Positions 51,400 through 60,345 of a stretch of DNA of 64,000 nt are shown here, one piece after another. Position numbers and translations under genes: made by a program. Below the pieces are notes generated by a model. It was not told the DNA's origin and made no database searches. It was given only the letters and a program-made list of their open reading frames with translations. The stretch lies in assembly GCA_963559605.1 (NCBI GenBank), contig CAUWLL010000006.1:24100-88099 (forward strand). Reading direction: 5' to 3'. The DNA is from Dorea_D sp963559605. GTDB lineage: Bacteria; Bacillota; Clostridia; Lachnospirales; Lachnospiraceae. Within the stretch, counting starts at the first letter, position 1. Every line of letters begins with the position of its first letter.

Positions 51400-52677
51400 A
51401 TGATAAAAGACAGTATTCTTGGCTATGATATGAACGAAAAAAGCTGTCAGATCAGTTATTATAATGAAAAAAAAGACGAGCCGGAGACGCTGGAGGCTTC
51501 GGTGGACCGCTATCAGGTTCCTCTGATACTGGGGTATCTTAAAGGGCGTTGGGTTTACGGAAAAGAGGCAAAATACTTGCAGGAAAAGAATCCATCTCTT
51601 GTGGTGGAGGACTTATTAGGAAAAGCCCTTCGCGGCGATAAGGTGCATGTGGCAGGGAAGGTGTATGAGGCAGTCTGGCTCCTTGCAAAATTTGTAGGGC
51701 TTACATTGGAAGAATTTTCCAGTATCCGCTTTATTACGTTCTCCGTTCCGTATACCGATGTGGATATGACGAAACTGTTTAAAGGCATCGGACGACAGCT
51801 GGGTGTAGAGAAAAAGAATATCGTGGTGCAGGATTATAAGGAAAGTTTTTGTCAATATATGTTTTACCAGCCGAAGGAACTGTGGCAGTATGAATCGGCG
51901 TTATTTTTCTGTGACGGTCAGAAAATCAGAGCATATATGCTTCGGAAATTAAACACCGCAACGGGACAGGAGACGTTTGTGACAGTGGATGAGGTGGCGA
52001 GCGCTGCCATTACGGAATTTGAAGCATTGGCGCCGATCATGAATGAAGAAAAGGCAAAAAGCGCAGATGAGAGGTTCCAGTCCTTTATCCAGAATATATT
52101 TGAGAAGAAAGTGGTTTCTTCGGTGTATTTAACCGGAGAAGGATTTGAAGAAGAATGGTATCCCAATTCACTGAAAATGCTGTGTAACGGAAGAAGGGCG
52201 TTTCAGGGCAACAATCTGTACAGTAAAGGCGCCTGCTATACTTCCATGAGAAAATGCAACGGCTATGAAGAGCGTCCGGTGTATTTGGACGAGACCAGGA
52301 TGACAGAGCAGATCACACTTCGTATGCGGGTGAATGGCAAGGAGGGGTGGTATCCCATTGTATCCTGGGGAACACATTGGTATGAGGCAGACGGACAGTG
52401 GGAAGTGATCTTAGAGGATACTTCGGATATTGAAGTCCATATAGAGACATTGACAGGGGACGAAATGCAGGTGGAGAAAATCTCTTTAGAGGGGCTGACA
52501 CCGAGAAAGGATTATTCCCTTCGTCTATCGATCGAAGTGTTTTTCCTAGATGAAAAAACATGTAAGATGGTTCTGAAAGACGTGGGATTCGGAGAATTTT
52601 TCGCGCCTACGGATTTTCGGACGGAAAAGATCATACACTTAGGAGGAAGCAATGGGCAGTTTAATTCTATGTCATAA
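51400..52677 (+). CDS. DUF5716 family protein, ASKHA/Hsp70-like ATPase fold (inferred)
   Basis: 425 residues, cytosolic. The opening ILGYDMNEKSCQISYY resembles the phosphate-1 loop of actin/Hsp70 ATPases. A middle ALFFCDGQKIRAYML strand pair may be phosphate-2, and SSVYLTGEGFEEEWYP looks like the adenosine-binding loop (usually GG in Hsp70, here GE). The C-terminal about 130 residues form a beta-rich domain (ITLRMRVNGKEGWYPIVSWG, WEVILEDTSDIEVHIETL). ATP binding is inference from these short motifs. Its neighbours, DUF5717 and a TPR-like protein, suggest a chaperone-like machine. Confidence 0.82.
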   Translation: MIKDSILGYDMNEKSCQISYYNEKKDEPETLEASVDRYQVPLILGYLKGRWVYGKEAKYLQEKNPSLVVEDLLGKALRGDKVHVAGKVYEAVWLLAKFVGLTLEEFSSIRFITFSVPYTDVDMTKLFKGIGRQLGVEKKNIVVQDYKESFCQYMFYQPKELWQYESALFFCDGQKIRAYMLRKLNTATGQETFVTVDEVASAAITEFEALAPIMNEEKAKSADERFQSFIQNIFEKKVVSSVYLTGEGFEEEWYPNSLKMLCNGRRAFQGNNLYSKGACYTSMRKCNGYEERPVYLDETRMTEQITLRMRVNGKEGWYPIVSWGTHWYEADGQWEVILEDTSDIEVHIETLTGDEMQVEKISLEGLTPRKDYSLRLSIEVFFLDEKTCKMVLKDVGFGEFFAPTDFRTEKIIHLGGSNGQFNSMS

Positions 52678-52717
52678 AAAACGTGCCGTACAGCCTTATA
52701 TGATCACAAGGATCCAT

Positions 52718-53422
52718 ATGAAAATATATACGATTGAAGAGCTGTGCTACTATATTTGCAACAATCTTTATCTGATCGATCATACGTTAATGAATCAGCA
52801 GCTCTGTGAGTGGCTGGCAGAAGAACTGGAGCTTACAAAGCTGTCAGATTTATTGAGGAAGGCGCTGGCGAAAAACTGTACGGTAGAGCAGTTTGTGCTT
52901 ACGGTATTGCAGGGTTCAGATATATATGGACTTTCAGAAATTCATAAAATACAAGGATTGTTGGAGAAGCTTCAGAATCAGAAAGACGTGATGCGCCTCA
53001 AGTATAAAGGCGACAGCCTTTTGAGGCGGAAGGAATATGCGTCGGCAATTCTGGTGTATCAATCCATTGTAGGTGCAGAGCGGGATCACTCTGTGACAAA
53101 AGAATTTTACGGAAAAATCTACGGGTGTCTCGGAGCAGCCTATGGAAATATGTTTTTGTACGAGGAGGCTGCGGCGGCATACAAAGAAGGATGGAAGCTC
53201 TGCGACGACAAAGATATGTTGAGAGCTTATGTGTATTGCTGTTACCGATTTATGCCTCAGGCGGCTTATGTAAAAATGCTTTCGGGCAATCCGAAGTATC
53301 TGAGCATGGATGCACTTTTGAAAGAGGAGCTTAAAAAGGTGCAGCGAAATGTAGATATGGACGTACAAGATTCAGAACTGGAAAGCTGGAAAAAAGAATA
53401 CCGAAGGATTGACAAGATTTAA
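52718..53422 (+). CDS. TPR-like protein of the DUF5717/DUF5716 operon
   Basis: 234 residues from ATG 52718, which gives the natural-looking start MKIYTIEELCYYICNNLYL. A longer form from 52652 has AGGAGG and overlaps the previous gene by 26 bp, so the start is uncertain. The protein is helical: ELCEWLAEELEL-like and LLRKALAK segments, then TPR-like repeats (KGDSLLRRKEYASAILVYQSIV, LGAAYGNMFLYEEAAAAYKEGWKL). It lacks membrane or signal sequences. It probably acts as an adaptor for the two upstream proteins. I do not recognise a named family. Confidence 0.78.
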   Translation: MKIYTIEELCYYICNNLYLIDHTLMNQQLCEWLAEELELTKLSDLLRKALAKNCTVEQFVLTVLQGSDIYGLSEIHKIQGLLEKLQNQKDVMRLKYKGDSLLRRKEYASAILVYQSIVGAERDHSVTKEFYGKIYGCLGAAYGNMFLYEEAAAAYKEGWKLCDDKDMLRAYVYCCYRFMPQAAYVKMLSGNPKYLSMDALLKEELKKVQRNVDMDVQDSELESWKKEYRRIDKI

Positions 53423-53524
53423 AAGGTGTGTTATTATAACAGGGCAATTTAGTATGGTAAAGTAATCAATTGGTAAAATGATAAAGTGCCAATCGGTGAA
53501 TATGCATATGAGGAGGAAGAAGAT

Positions 53525-54355
53525 ATGAAGAAGAGACTTGCATTACTACTTACATTTGCCCTGATGGCGACAGCAGTTCTTGCCGGATGCGGAAGCAAAG
53601 AAGAGGACGGGAAAGACGGAGAGAAGGCTGCGAAAAAAGAATATACGGAGAAAAAGGCGGGAGATACTTTTACGGTAGGCTTCGATCAGGACTTTCCACC
53701 AATGGGATTTGTCGGAGACGACGGAGAGTTTACGGGATTTGATCTGGAGCTTGCAGCGGAAGTATGTAAGAGGTTAGACTGGAAGCTGGAGATGAAACCC
53801 ATTGCATGGGAGACAAAAGAGGCAGAGATCGGTTCCGGCGGCATAGACTGTATCTGGAACGGGTTCACCATGAACGGCAGAGAAGACGAGTACACATGGT
53901 CTGAACCATATCTCAAAAACCGTCAGGTATTTGTTGTAAGAAAAGATGCCGGGATCAAATCAGAGAAAGATCTGGAAGGCAAAGTAGTGGATGTTCAGAT
54001 CGATTCTTCCGCAGAAGCGGCGTTAAATGACAATCAGGAGCTGACAGGGACTTTCGGTAATCTGGAAGTGGTGCCGGATTATAATACCGGATTTATGAAT
54101 CTGGAATCCGGGGCGGCAGATGCTGTGGCTATGGACATCGTAGTAGCGTCCTATCAGATCGCGAACCGGGATGCCGAATTTGAAATTCTGGATTATGAAA
54201 TCGCGGCAGAAGAATACGGGATTGGATTTGCCAAAGGAAATGAAGCCGTACGCGATCAGGTACAGAAAGCATTAGAGGAAATGGCGGCTGACGGAACCAT
54301 GGCAGAGATTTCTACCAAGTGGTTTGAAGAAGACATTACGATCGTGGGCAAATAA
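53525..54355 (+). CDS. Polar amino acid ABC transporter, substrate-binding lipoprotein
   Basis: 276 residues from ATG 53525 with GAGGAGGAAG upstream. The signal peptide ends in lipobox LAGC (Cys about 21). The mature part is a family 3 binding protein: TVGFDQDFPPMGFVGDDGEFTGFDLELA, AIWNGFTMNGR-like block (IDCIWNGFTMNGRED), SEKDLEGKVVDVQ, and C-terminal MAEISTKWFEEDIT. It delivers polar amino acids to the permease encoded 76 bp downstream. A terminator hairpin lies between them, so the binding protein is expected at higher levels. Specific ligand unknown. Confidence 0.95.
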   Translation: MKKRLALLLTFALMATAVLAGCGSKEEDGKDGEKAAKKEYTEKKAGDTFTVGFDQDFPPMGFVGDDGEFTGFDLELAAEVCKRLDWKLEMKPIAWETKEAEIGSGGIDCIWNGFTMNGREDEYTWSEPYLKNRQVFVVRKDAGIKSEKDLEGKVVDVQIDSSAEAALNDNQELTGTFGNLEVVPDYNTGFMNLESGAADAVAMDIVVASYQIANRDAEFEILDYEIAAEEYGIGFAKGNEAVRDQVQKALEEMAADGTMAEISTKWFEEDITIVGK

Positions 54356-54381
54356 TATAGAAAATAATACAAACAGAAAAC

Positions 54382-54411
54382 GGGCTGTCTACCTAAGATA
54401 GCCCATTTTTT
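54382..54411 (+). terminator. Attenuating terminator within the amino acid transporter operon
   Basis: GGGCTGTCT, loop ACCTA, AGATAGCCC (one wobble), then ATTTTTT. It lies between the binding-protein and permease genes and would lower permease expression relative to the binding protein. Confidence 0.75.
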
Positions 54412-54431
54412 CGCAAAGAGGAGATGTGTGT

Positions 54432-55082
54432 ATGGCAGTCGAGATCATGTTGATGAAATTAGGGGAAGGCGCCCTGACATCGTTGGTTATTTTTGTAGTA
54501 ACGCTTATATTTTCCCTTCCGCTGGGGCTTTTGGTGTCTTTCGGACGTATGGCAAAAAATCCGGTGATACGAAATATCGTGAAAGTCTACATATCGATCA
54601 TGAGAGGAACACCGCTTATTTTACAGCTTATGGTCATTAATTTTGGCCCTTATTATATTTTCGGAATCCCCAACTCTCCAAACTGGAAGAATACGGCAGT
54701 AGCGATCGGGTTTATCCTGAACTATGCGGCGTATTTTGCCGAGATCTATAGAGGCGGTATCGAGGCAATGCCGAAAGGACAGTACGAGGCGGCTCAGATC
54801 CTGGGCTACAGTAAATCCCAGACCTTCCTGCGGATTATCCTGCCACAGGTGATCAAGACCATCTTGCCGTCTGTGACGAATGAAACGATCACCCTTGTAA
54901 AGGATACGTCTCTTGCATTTACGATCGGTATTATGGAGATGTTTACCGTGGCAAAGGCGCTGGCATCCTCACAGGTAAGCATGCTGCCGTTTGTGTTTGC
55001 GGGAATTTTTTACTATGTGTTTAACTTTATTGTAGCTGTCGTTATGGAGAGACTGGAGAAGAAGATGAGTTATTATCGATAG
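54432..55082 (+). CDS. Amino acid ABC transporter permease
   Basis: 216 residues from ATG 54432 (AGGAG at proper spacing; a GTG at 54426 is too close). It is a HisM/GlnP-type permease with about five helices, SIMRGTPLILQLMVI, and the EAA loop EAMPKGQYEAAQILGYSKSQ followed by FLRIILPQ. It probably functions as a homodimer, since only one permease gene exists. The ATPase follows 11 bp later. Confidence 0.96.
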   Translation: MAVEIMLMKLGEGALTSLVIFVVTLIFSLPLGLLVSFGRMAKNPVIRNIVKVYISIMRGTPLILQLMVINFGPYYIFGIPNSPNWKNTAVAIGFILNYAAYFAEIYRGGIEAMPKGQYEAAQILGYSKSQTFLRIILPQVIKTILPSVTNETITLVKDTSLAFTIGIMEMFTVAKALASSQVSMLPFVFAGIFYYVFNFIVAVVMERLEKKMSYYR

Positions 55083-55093
55083 GAGGGAATGTC

Positions 55094-55780
55094 ATGAGCT
55101 TATTAGAGATGAAACATATTAAGAAAAGTTTCGGTAATGTGGAAGTGTTAAAGGACATCTCCTTGAAGGTAGAGCGAGGGGAAGTGCTGGGGATCATCGG
55201 ACCGTCCGGTTCGGGCAAATCCACCCTCCTTCGATGCGCCACAAAACTGGAAAGCCCGGACAACGGAGAGATTGTCTACGGCGGTACCTATGGACTGGTA
55301 TTTCAGAATTTTAATCTGTTTCCTCATTTTTCTGTTATGAAAAATATTACGGATGCGCCTATAAAAGTGCAGAAACGAAAGAAAGACGAGGTATACCGGG
55401 AGGCAAGAGAACTCTTGAAAAAAATGGGACTCGAGGACAAAGAGAATGCCTATCCGTTTCAGCTTTCCGGCGGTCAGCAGCAGAGAGTTTCCATCGCCAG
55501 AGCATTGGCGATGAAACCGGACATTCTGTTTTTTGACGAGCCGACATCTGCCTTAGATCCGGAGCTTACGGGAGAAATATTAAAAGTTATCAAAAATCTG
55601 GCGGCAGAGCATATGACTATGGTGATCGTTACCCACGAGATGAATTTTGCAAAGAATGTGTCCGATCAGATCATCTTCATGGACAGAGGAGTTATTGCGG
55701 AGCAGGGGACACCGGAAGAGGTCTTTCACTCAGAGAATGCGAGAATGAAAGAGTTTCTCGGAAAACTGGCAAGCGAATAA
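55094..55780 (+). CDS. Amino acid ABC transporter ATP-binding protein
   Basis: 228 residues, GlnQ-type. Walker A GPSGSGKS (about 34-41), Q-loop LVFQNFNLFPHF, signature LSGGQQQRVSIARAL, Walker B ILFFDEPTSALDP and switch His in MVIVTHEMNFA. Shorter than GlnQ by about 15 residues in the segment before the Q-loop. Drives import with the preceding permease and binding protein. Confidence 0.96.
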   Translation: MSLLEMKHIKKSFGNVEVLKDISLKVERGEVLGIIGPSGSGKSTLLRCATKLESPDNGEIVYGGTYGLVFQNFNLFPHFSVMKNITDAPIKVQKRKKDEVYREARELLKKMGLEDKENAYPFQLSGGQQQRVSIARALAMKPDILFFDEPTSALDPELTGEILKVIKNLAAEHMTMVIVTHEMNFAKNVSDQIIFMDRGVIAEQGTPEEVFHSENARMKEFLGKLASE

Positions 55781-55860
55781 TTGATTTTGCGGATGGATTA
55801 TATTATACTTAAAATGCCGGGGAGCGCGAGTGTACACCGCATGAAGCCATCCCTCCGGCA
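55781..55860 (+). promoter_or_regulatory. purB promoter and structured leader
   Basis: TTGATT (55781-55786), 17-bp spacer and TATACT (55804-55809) form a promoter. The transcript would begin with a hairpin, TGCCGGGG (55815) pairing with the segment ending CTCCGGCA (55860), enclosing a GTGTACAC palindrome. About 40 bases separate it from the purB ATG. It matches no riboswitch consensus I know. Confidence 0.5.
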
Positions 55861-55903
55861 ACAGAGATTATAATGAGAATACGTAGAAGATAGGAGAATT
55901 GCC

Positions 55904-57337
55904 ATGACAAATGACAGATACCAGAGCCCGCTTTCGGAGCGTTATGCAAGTAAGGAGATGCAGTATATTTTTTCCCCGGATAAGAAGTTCAGAACGTGGA
56001 GAAAGCTGTGGATCGCTCTTGCAGAGACAGAGAAGGAACTGGGACTTCCCATTACACAGGAACAGATTGACGAGTTAAAAGCACACGCAGACGACATTAA
56101 TTATGATGTGGCAAAAGAGAGAGAGAAAATCGTACGCCATGATGTAATGTCTCACGTATACGCATACGGACAGCAGTGCCCCAAGGCAAAAGGGATCATC
56201 CATCTGGGAGCCACCTCTTGTTATGTAGGCGATAATACGGATATGATCCAGATGTCAGAGGCGCTTGAGCTTGTGCAGAGAAAGCTGGTGAATGTGATCG
56301 CCGAGCTTGCGAAATTCGCAGAAGAACATAAGGCGCTTCCTACCCTTGCATTTACACACTTTCAGCCGGCGCAGCCTACGACAGTAGGAAAACGCGCGAC
56401 ACTGTGGATGCAGGAATTTTTGATGGATTTAGAAGATCTGCAATATGTAAAGGGCAGTCTGAAACTTCTGGGTTCCAAAGGAACAACAGGAACACAGGCA
56501 AGTTTCCTGGAGCTTTTCGAGGGGGATCAGGAGAAGATCGACAAGATCGATCCTATGATCGCCGAGAAGATGGGATTTCAAGCGTGTTATCCGGTGTCCG
56601 GGCAGACGTATTCCCGCAAGGTGGATACAAGAGTGCTGAACGTACTTGCAGGCATTGCCGCCAGCGCGCATAAGTTCTCCAACGATATTCGTCTGTTACA
56701 GCATTTGAAAGAGGTAGAAGAGCCGTTCGAGAAAACACAGATTGGTTCTTCAGCTATGGCGTATAAGAGAAATCCTATGAGAAGTGAGCGGATAGCTTCT
56801 CTTTCCAGATATGTGATGATCGACGCATTAAATCCTGCCATTACATCTGCGACACAGTGGTTTGAGAGAACACTGGATGATTCTGCCAACAAGCGTCTCA
56901 GTGTTCCAGAGGGCTTTCTTGCCATTGACGGAATTTTGGATCTGTGTCTGAACGTTGTGGACGGACTTGTGGTATATCCGAAGGTGATAGAGAAACGCCT
57001 TATGTCAGAGCTTCCGTTTATGGCGACAGAGAATATTATGATGGACGCGGTAAAGGCAGGAGGAGACAGACAGGAACTCCACGAGAGAATCCGTGAGCTT
57101 TCCATGGAAGCAGGACGGAATGTGAAAGAAAAAGGAATGGACAACAACCTTTTGGAGCTGATCGCCGAAGATCCGGCGTTTGGTCTGAGCATTGAAGAAC
57201 TGAAAGAAACCATGGATCCTGCGAAGTATGTAGGACGCGCTCCGATCCAGGTGGAGGCTTATCTGCGAGACGTGATCCGTCCGCTCTTGGAGGAAAAGGA
57301 AGAGCTTCTTGGAATGACAGCAGAAATTAACGTGTAA
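55904..57337 (+). CDS. purB: Adenylosuccinate lyase
   Basis: 477 residues of the fumarase/aspartase superfamily, acting twice in purine synthesis (SAICAR to AICAR, adenylosuccinate to AMP). Markers: SERYASKEM near the start, HDVMSHVYAYG, LGATSCYVGDNTD, the THFQPAQPTTVGKR His loop, KGTTGTQASF, and the signature SSAMAYKRNPMRSERI (about 283-298). The length fits the longer ADE13-like PurB form. A TAGGAG site precedes the ATG. Preceded by its own promoter and a structured leader. Confidence 0.97.
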   Translation: MTNDRYQSPLSERYASKEMQYIFSPDKKFRTWRKLWIALAETEKELGLPITQEQIDELKAHADDINYDVAKEREKIVRHDVMSHVYAYGQQCPKAKGIIHLGATSCYVGDNTDMIQMSEALELVQRKLVNVIAELAKFAEEHKALPTLAFTHFQPAQPTTVGKRATLWMQEFLMDLEDLQYVKGSLKLLGSKGTTGTQASFLELFEGDQEKIDKIDPMIAEKMGFQACYPVSGQTYSRKVDTRVLNVLAGIAASAHKFSNDIRLLQHLKEVEEPFEKTQIGSSAMAYKRNPMRSERIASLSRYVMIDALNPAITSATQWFERTLDDSANKRLSVPEGFLAIDGILDLCLNVVDGLVVYPKVIEKRLMSELPFMATENIMMDAVKAGGDRQELHERIRELSMEAGRNVKEKGMDNNLLELIAEDPAFGLSIEELKETMDPAKYVGRAPIQVEAYLRDVIRPLLEEKEELLGMTAEINV

Positions 57338-57362
57338 ATGCAAAGAAAGTAAAGGTGGTTTT

Positions 57363-58508
57363 ATGAGAGGGTTTAGGAAAAAGATCAGATTCGGTCTGTT
57401 GATGGCGGTATTGGCAGTTTCCATAGGTTTTGCTGTTCCGGCGAAAGAAGCCAGAGCGGCGGAGATGGGTTCTGTAGTCATAAAGGTGAAGAATGAGTAC
57501 AGCAATTCTTTTGAAGTTTTGAAGATCATGAATAAAAAACGTGCGGCTAAAAAACTTCCGCCATTGAAGATGGATAAAGGGCTTCTGAAGGCCGGCATGC
57601 AAAGAGGAGCAGAATTAACGCTCTATTTTAACCATACGAGACCAAACGGCGAAGGGTGTTTTTCTGTCTTTCCGCAAGACTATACGATGGGTGAGAACAT
57701 AGCGGCAGGACAGGGAAGTCCGTCTGACGTTATGGAGGCTTGGATGAATTCGCCGGGACACAGAGCCAATATTATGAATCCTGACTTTGAGGCTGTGGGA
57801 GTCGGCGCTGTTTCATTGAACGGAGAGCAGTATTGGGTGCAGTGCTTTGGCGGAGAGGTGAAGCAAGCGGTGTCCCAAAGCGCTTATAAGAATAAGACAG
57901 TAGACGCGGTGATTCCCTTTGACAGACGGTATGCAAAGCCTACCTTGTCTTACAATGCCAAAACGGTGCAGGAAGGCAAGAAACTGTCGGCAAAGCTTAC
58001 GTTCAAAAGCGCCTACAGTTTGTGGGAAAAACCATCCGGAAGACCGAAAGGAATAAAGTTTGTAAGTTCTAATACAAAGGTCTGCACTGTCAATAGCAAT
58101 GGAACAGTTACAGGTGTAGGACCCGGTAAAGCCAAAATATTTATGATGTCCGGGAACAGTAAAGTCGGCTCTGTTACGATCACGGTTACAAAATCAAAAA
58201 CAAAAGCGCCGAAAAAGACAAGTATTTCCGCTTTGAAGGCAGGAAAGAAGAAGTTTGTTGTGAAATGGAAGAAACAAAAGTCCATTTCCGGTTATCAGGT
58301 TCAGTATTCTACAGATAAGAAATTCCGAAAAGGAAAGAAAACGACGACGATAAAGAAGGCCGGCGCGTCGAAAAAGACGGTGACCGGAGTAAGGTCTAAG
58401 AAAAAATATTATGTGAGAGTACGGACATATAAGAACGTGAAAGTGAATGGAAAGACAACGAAGAAATATTCCGGCTGGTCCGGCGTAAAAGCAGTGAGAG
58501 TAAAATAA
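57363..58508 (+). CDS. Secreted CAP/SCP-domain protein with Ig-like and fibronectin III modules
   Basis: 381 residues with a signal peptide (about 1-33, ending near AKEARA). The CAP domain (about 50-165) has NKKRAAKKLPPLKMD, GAELTLYFNHTRPNG, MGENIAAGQGSPSDVMEAWMNSPGHRANIM. A Big2-like Ig module follows (about 195-275, GIKFVSSNTKVCTVNSNGTVTGVG), then a C-terminal Lys-rich fibronectin type III-like module ending WSGVKAVRVK. CAP proteins of gut Firmicutes are secreted and often wall-bound. The last module is closely similar to the end of the broken gene at 61.6-61.8 kb, showing a shared surface-protein module. Confidence 0.92.
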   Translation: MRGFRKKIRFGLLMAVLAVSIGFAVPAKEARAAEMGSVVIKVKNEYSNSFEVLKIMNKKRAAKKLPPLKMDKGLLKAGMQRGAELTLYFNHTRPNGEGCFSVFPQDYTMGENIAAGQGSPSDVMEAWMNSPGHRANIMNPDFEAVGVGAVSLNGEQYWVQCFGGEVKQAVSQSAYKNKTVDAVIPFDRRYAKPTLSYNAKTVQEGKKLSAKLTFKSAYSLWEKPSGRPKGIKFVSSNTKVCTVNSNGTVTGVGPGKAKIFMMSGNSKVGSVTITVTKSKTKAPKKTSISALKAGKKKFVVKWKKQKSISGYQVQYSTDKKFRKGKKTTTIKKAGASKKTVTGVRSKKKYYVRVRTYKNVKVNGKTTKKYSGWSGVKAVRVK

Positions 58509-58559
58509 AAAGATATTACAATGCATGGTGAGAAAAAGGGGAATAAGGAGTAATACATT

Positions 58560-60009
58560 ATGACACCGTTTTCGACAGTTCTAAAATCGTTCATGAAAGA
58601 AAAGAACATGAAAGCATATGCGCTTGCTCAATATTGTGAGATTGATTGTTCCAATATGTATAAGATAATGAATGGAAAACGCAATCCGGCTTCCGAGGAG
58701 AACGTTAACCGTATGGCAGAATATATGAGGTTAATGCCTGTTGAGCAAAAACGACTGTTAGAAGCATATCAGATTACCGTCATGGGAGCGGAGACTTATT
58801 ATAGAAGAAAAAGTGTGGAGAATTTCTTGACAGCATTCTCATTGGAAGAATGTAATATGAGAGAAAATCCTCTGGAGCAAGAATACATGACCGTCACCGT
58901 AGATGAGCAAATTTTAAGGGGGGGGGGGTACAATTGTTCGGGGAAGACAGTTGAAATATCTGCTTGACTGTGTCCTTAATGCAGAAATGCAGAGAAAAGA
59001 CGGGAAAATCTCTTTAATTATGCAGCCGGAGAATGAGCATGTTATGGATATTTTATTCTTAGCCGGTGTAAAAAGGAATTATTTAAAAATAGAGCATATT
59101 TTCTGTCTGAGTAATACGAATGACGTTGTGCCGGAGAATAAAGACTACAATCTGGAATGTTTAAGAAGAATTCTTCCGATGTTCGTACAGTGTAAATGCA
59201 GTTACAAACCATATTGTTACTATGATAACGTTGCTTCCTATAAGAATAGGTTTAATTTATGGTCATCTATGCTCATTACATCGGATTATGCAGTTGCATT
59301 TTCATCGGAAGATAATTATGGGGTGCTTCTGACAGAAGAAAATAGTATTCAATATTTGCAGACGTTATTTGAAAATCTAAAGCAGAACAGTGTATTAATG
59401 GCTTGCAAAATGGATACGTTAGAAAAGCAAATAGAAAAATTTGCCGATGTGAGTATTAACAGTAGAGGCGTCGGTTTTCAAGCGGATGCATGTCTTGTGC
59501 CCCTGATGCCGCCGGAACTACTGGGCGGGCTCTTGAAAGAAGCGCTTCTTTCACAGCCTGTGATCAGAGAGAAAGCGGAAGAGTATTTGAGATTTTCGGG
59601 GAAGATGATAGAGAAAACCAATTCCACCTTTCTTTTTTCGTAAGTTGGAATAGAGAGATTTCTCAGGGACGGACGGGTGTCAGAGCTTCCAGAGTCCGTT
59701 TGTTGCCCGTTGGATTATGATGCGAGAGTTTTTCTGATTAAGAAGCTGATGAAAGAGTGTGAATTGGGGAAATATCGAATGCTGCGCGGGGAGGTTCCGG
59801 TGGCGGAAACAGATATATGTCTGTTTAGCTCGCCAAAAGATGGCTATCTTCTCATTCCGACAACGCGTGGAGACAGAATTTTTCTGGAGATTCGAGAGCC
59901 GGGGCTTCTGAATGCCTTTCTGGATTATTTCCAATCATTGGATGACAAAAGCATTTATAGCCCGGAAGAAACCTTATCCATTTTAAAGCAAATTATAAAA
60001 AAGAAATAG
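58560..60009 (+). pseudogene. XRE-type regulator disrupted by a poly-G frameshift and an in-frame stop
   Basis: Three reading segments join into one protein of about 480 residues. Segment 1 (58560-58967) has an N-terminal HTH (AYALAQYCEIDCSNMYKIM) and hits a run of 11 G residues at 58918-58928; with 10 or 13 Gs the frame would pass into segment 2 as RGGGTIVRGRQLKYLLD. Segment 2 ends at TAA 59641-59643 in the same frame as segment 3 (59677-60009), which reads on as VGIERFLRDGRVSELPE, so a Tyr-type codon probably became a stop. Both lesions are seen directly. Either a decayed regulator or one subject to phase variation. Confidence 0.75.
58918..58928 (+). repeat. Poly-G homopolymer tract (11 G)
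   Basis: Eleven consecutive G residues inside the HTH regulator gene, in otherwise AT-balanced DNA. Ten or thirteen would restore the long frame. Confidence 0.9.
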
Positions 60010-60028
60010 AGCATAACAATAACAGGAA

Positions 60029-60079
60029 AATGTTGTTTATCTGAACAGAAATTATTTCTCAGATAAGCAGCATTTTTTT
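60029..60079 (+). terminator. Strong terminator after the broken regulator
   Basis: AATGTTGTTTATCTGA pairs with TCAGATAAGCAGCATT (two wobbles) and is followed by TTTTTTT. Confidence 0.85.
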
Positions 60080-60211
60080 AGTGCGTTAAATATTATGTAA
60101 TCGGACGGTGACAGTAAGGGAGAGGGGATAAAAAACGTGACCGTAAAGCTGACCTATATTTATAAAAATATTTGCAAGAGTTAAAATTATAAAGAGAAAG
60201 GGGCGGATAAT

Positions 60212-60325
60212 ATGAAAAAGTAAGGTGACAACTTATAAAAAGGAAGAGGAAAGAAAGTAAAAATCACGGTATCTGCGGTAGATGGAAGCAACAAGAAGAA
60301 AACGGTAGTAATTAAAATCAAGTAG
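60212..60325 (+). pseudogene. Deletion remnant of a Big2-type surface-protein gene
   Basis: A ribosome site (AAAGGGG) and an ATGAAAAAG start run straight into TAA and then a copy of a gene tail. Positions 60220-60322 align with 63718-63820 almost base for base (VTTYKKGRGKK / VDGSNKKKTV region), with one A missing that shifts the frame. It appears that the body of a gene was deleted between its first codons and its C-terminal end. The rest of the 336-bp gap (60010-60345) holds only the terminator and AT-rich sequence. Confidence 0.7.
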
Positions 60326-60345
60326 AAAAACAAAAGAAGGGGGGC

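Noticed and set aside
52652..53422. Longer start for the TPR-like gene
   Set aside because: It has a good AGGAGG site but overlaps the previous gene by 26 bp and adds an unusual basic/hydrophobic leader; the start at 52718 looks more natural. The choice is not certain.
55815..55903. ZTP or purine riboswitch ahead of purB
   Set aside because: The leader is under 90 bases and lacks the conserved pfl and purine-aptamer core sequences, so only a generic hairpin is claimed.
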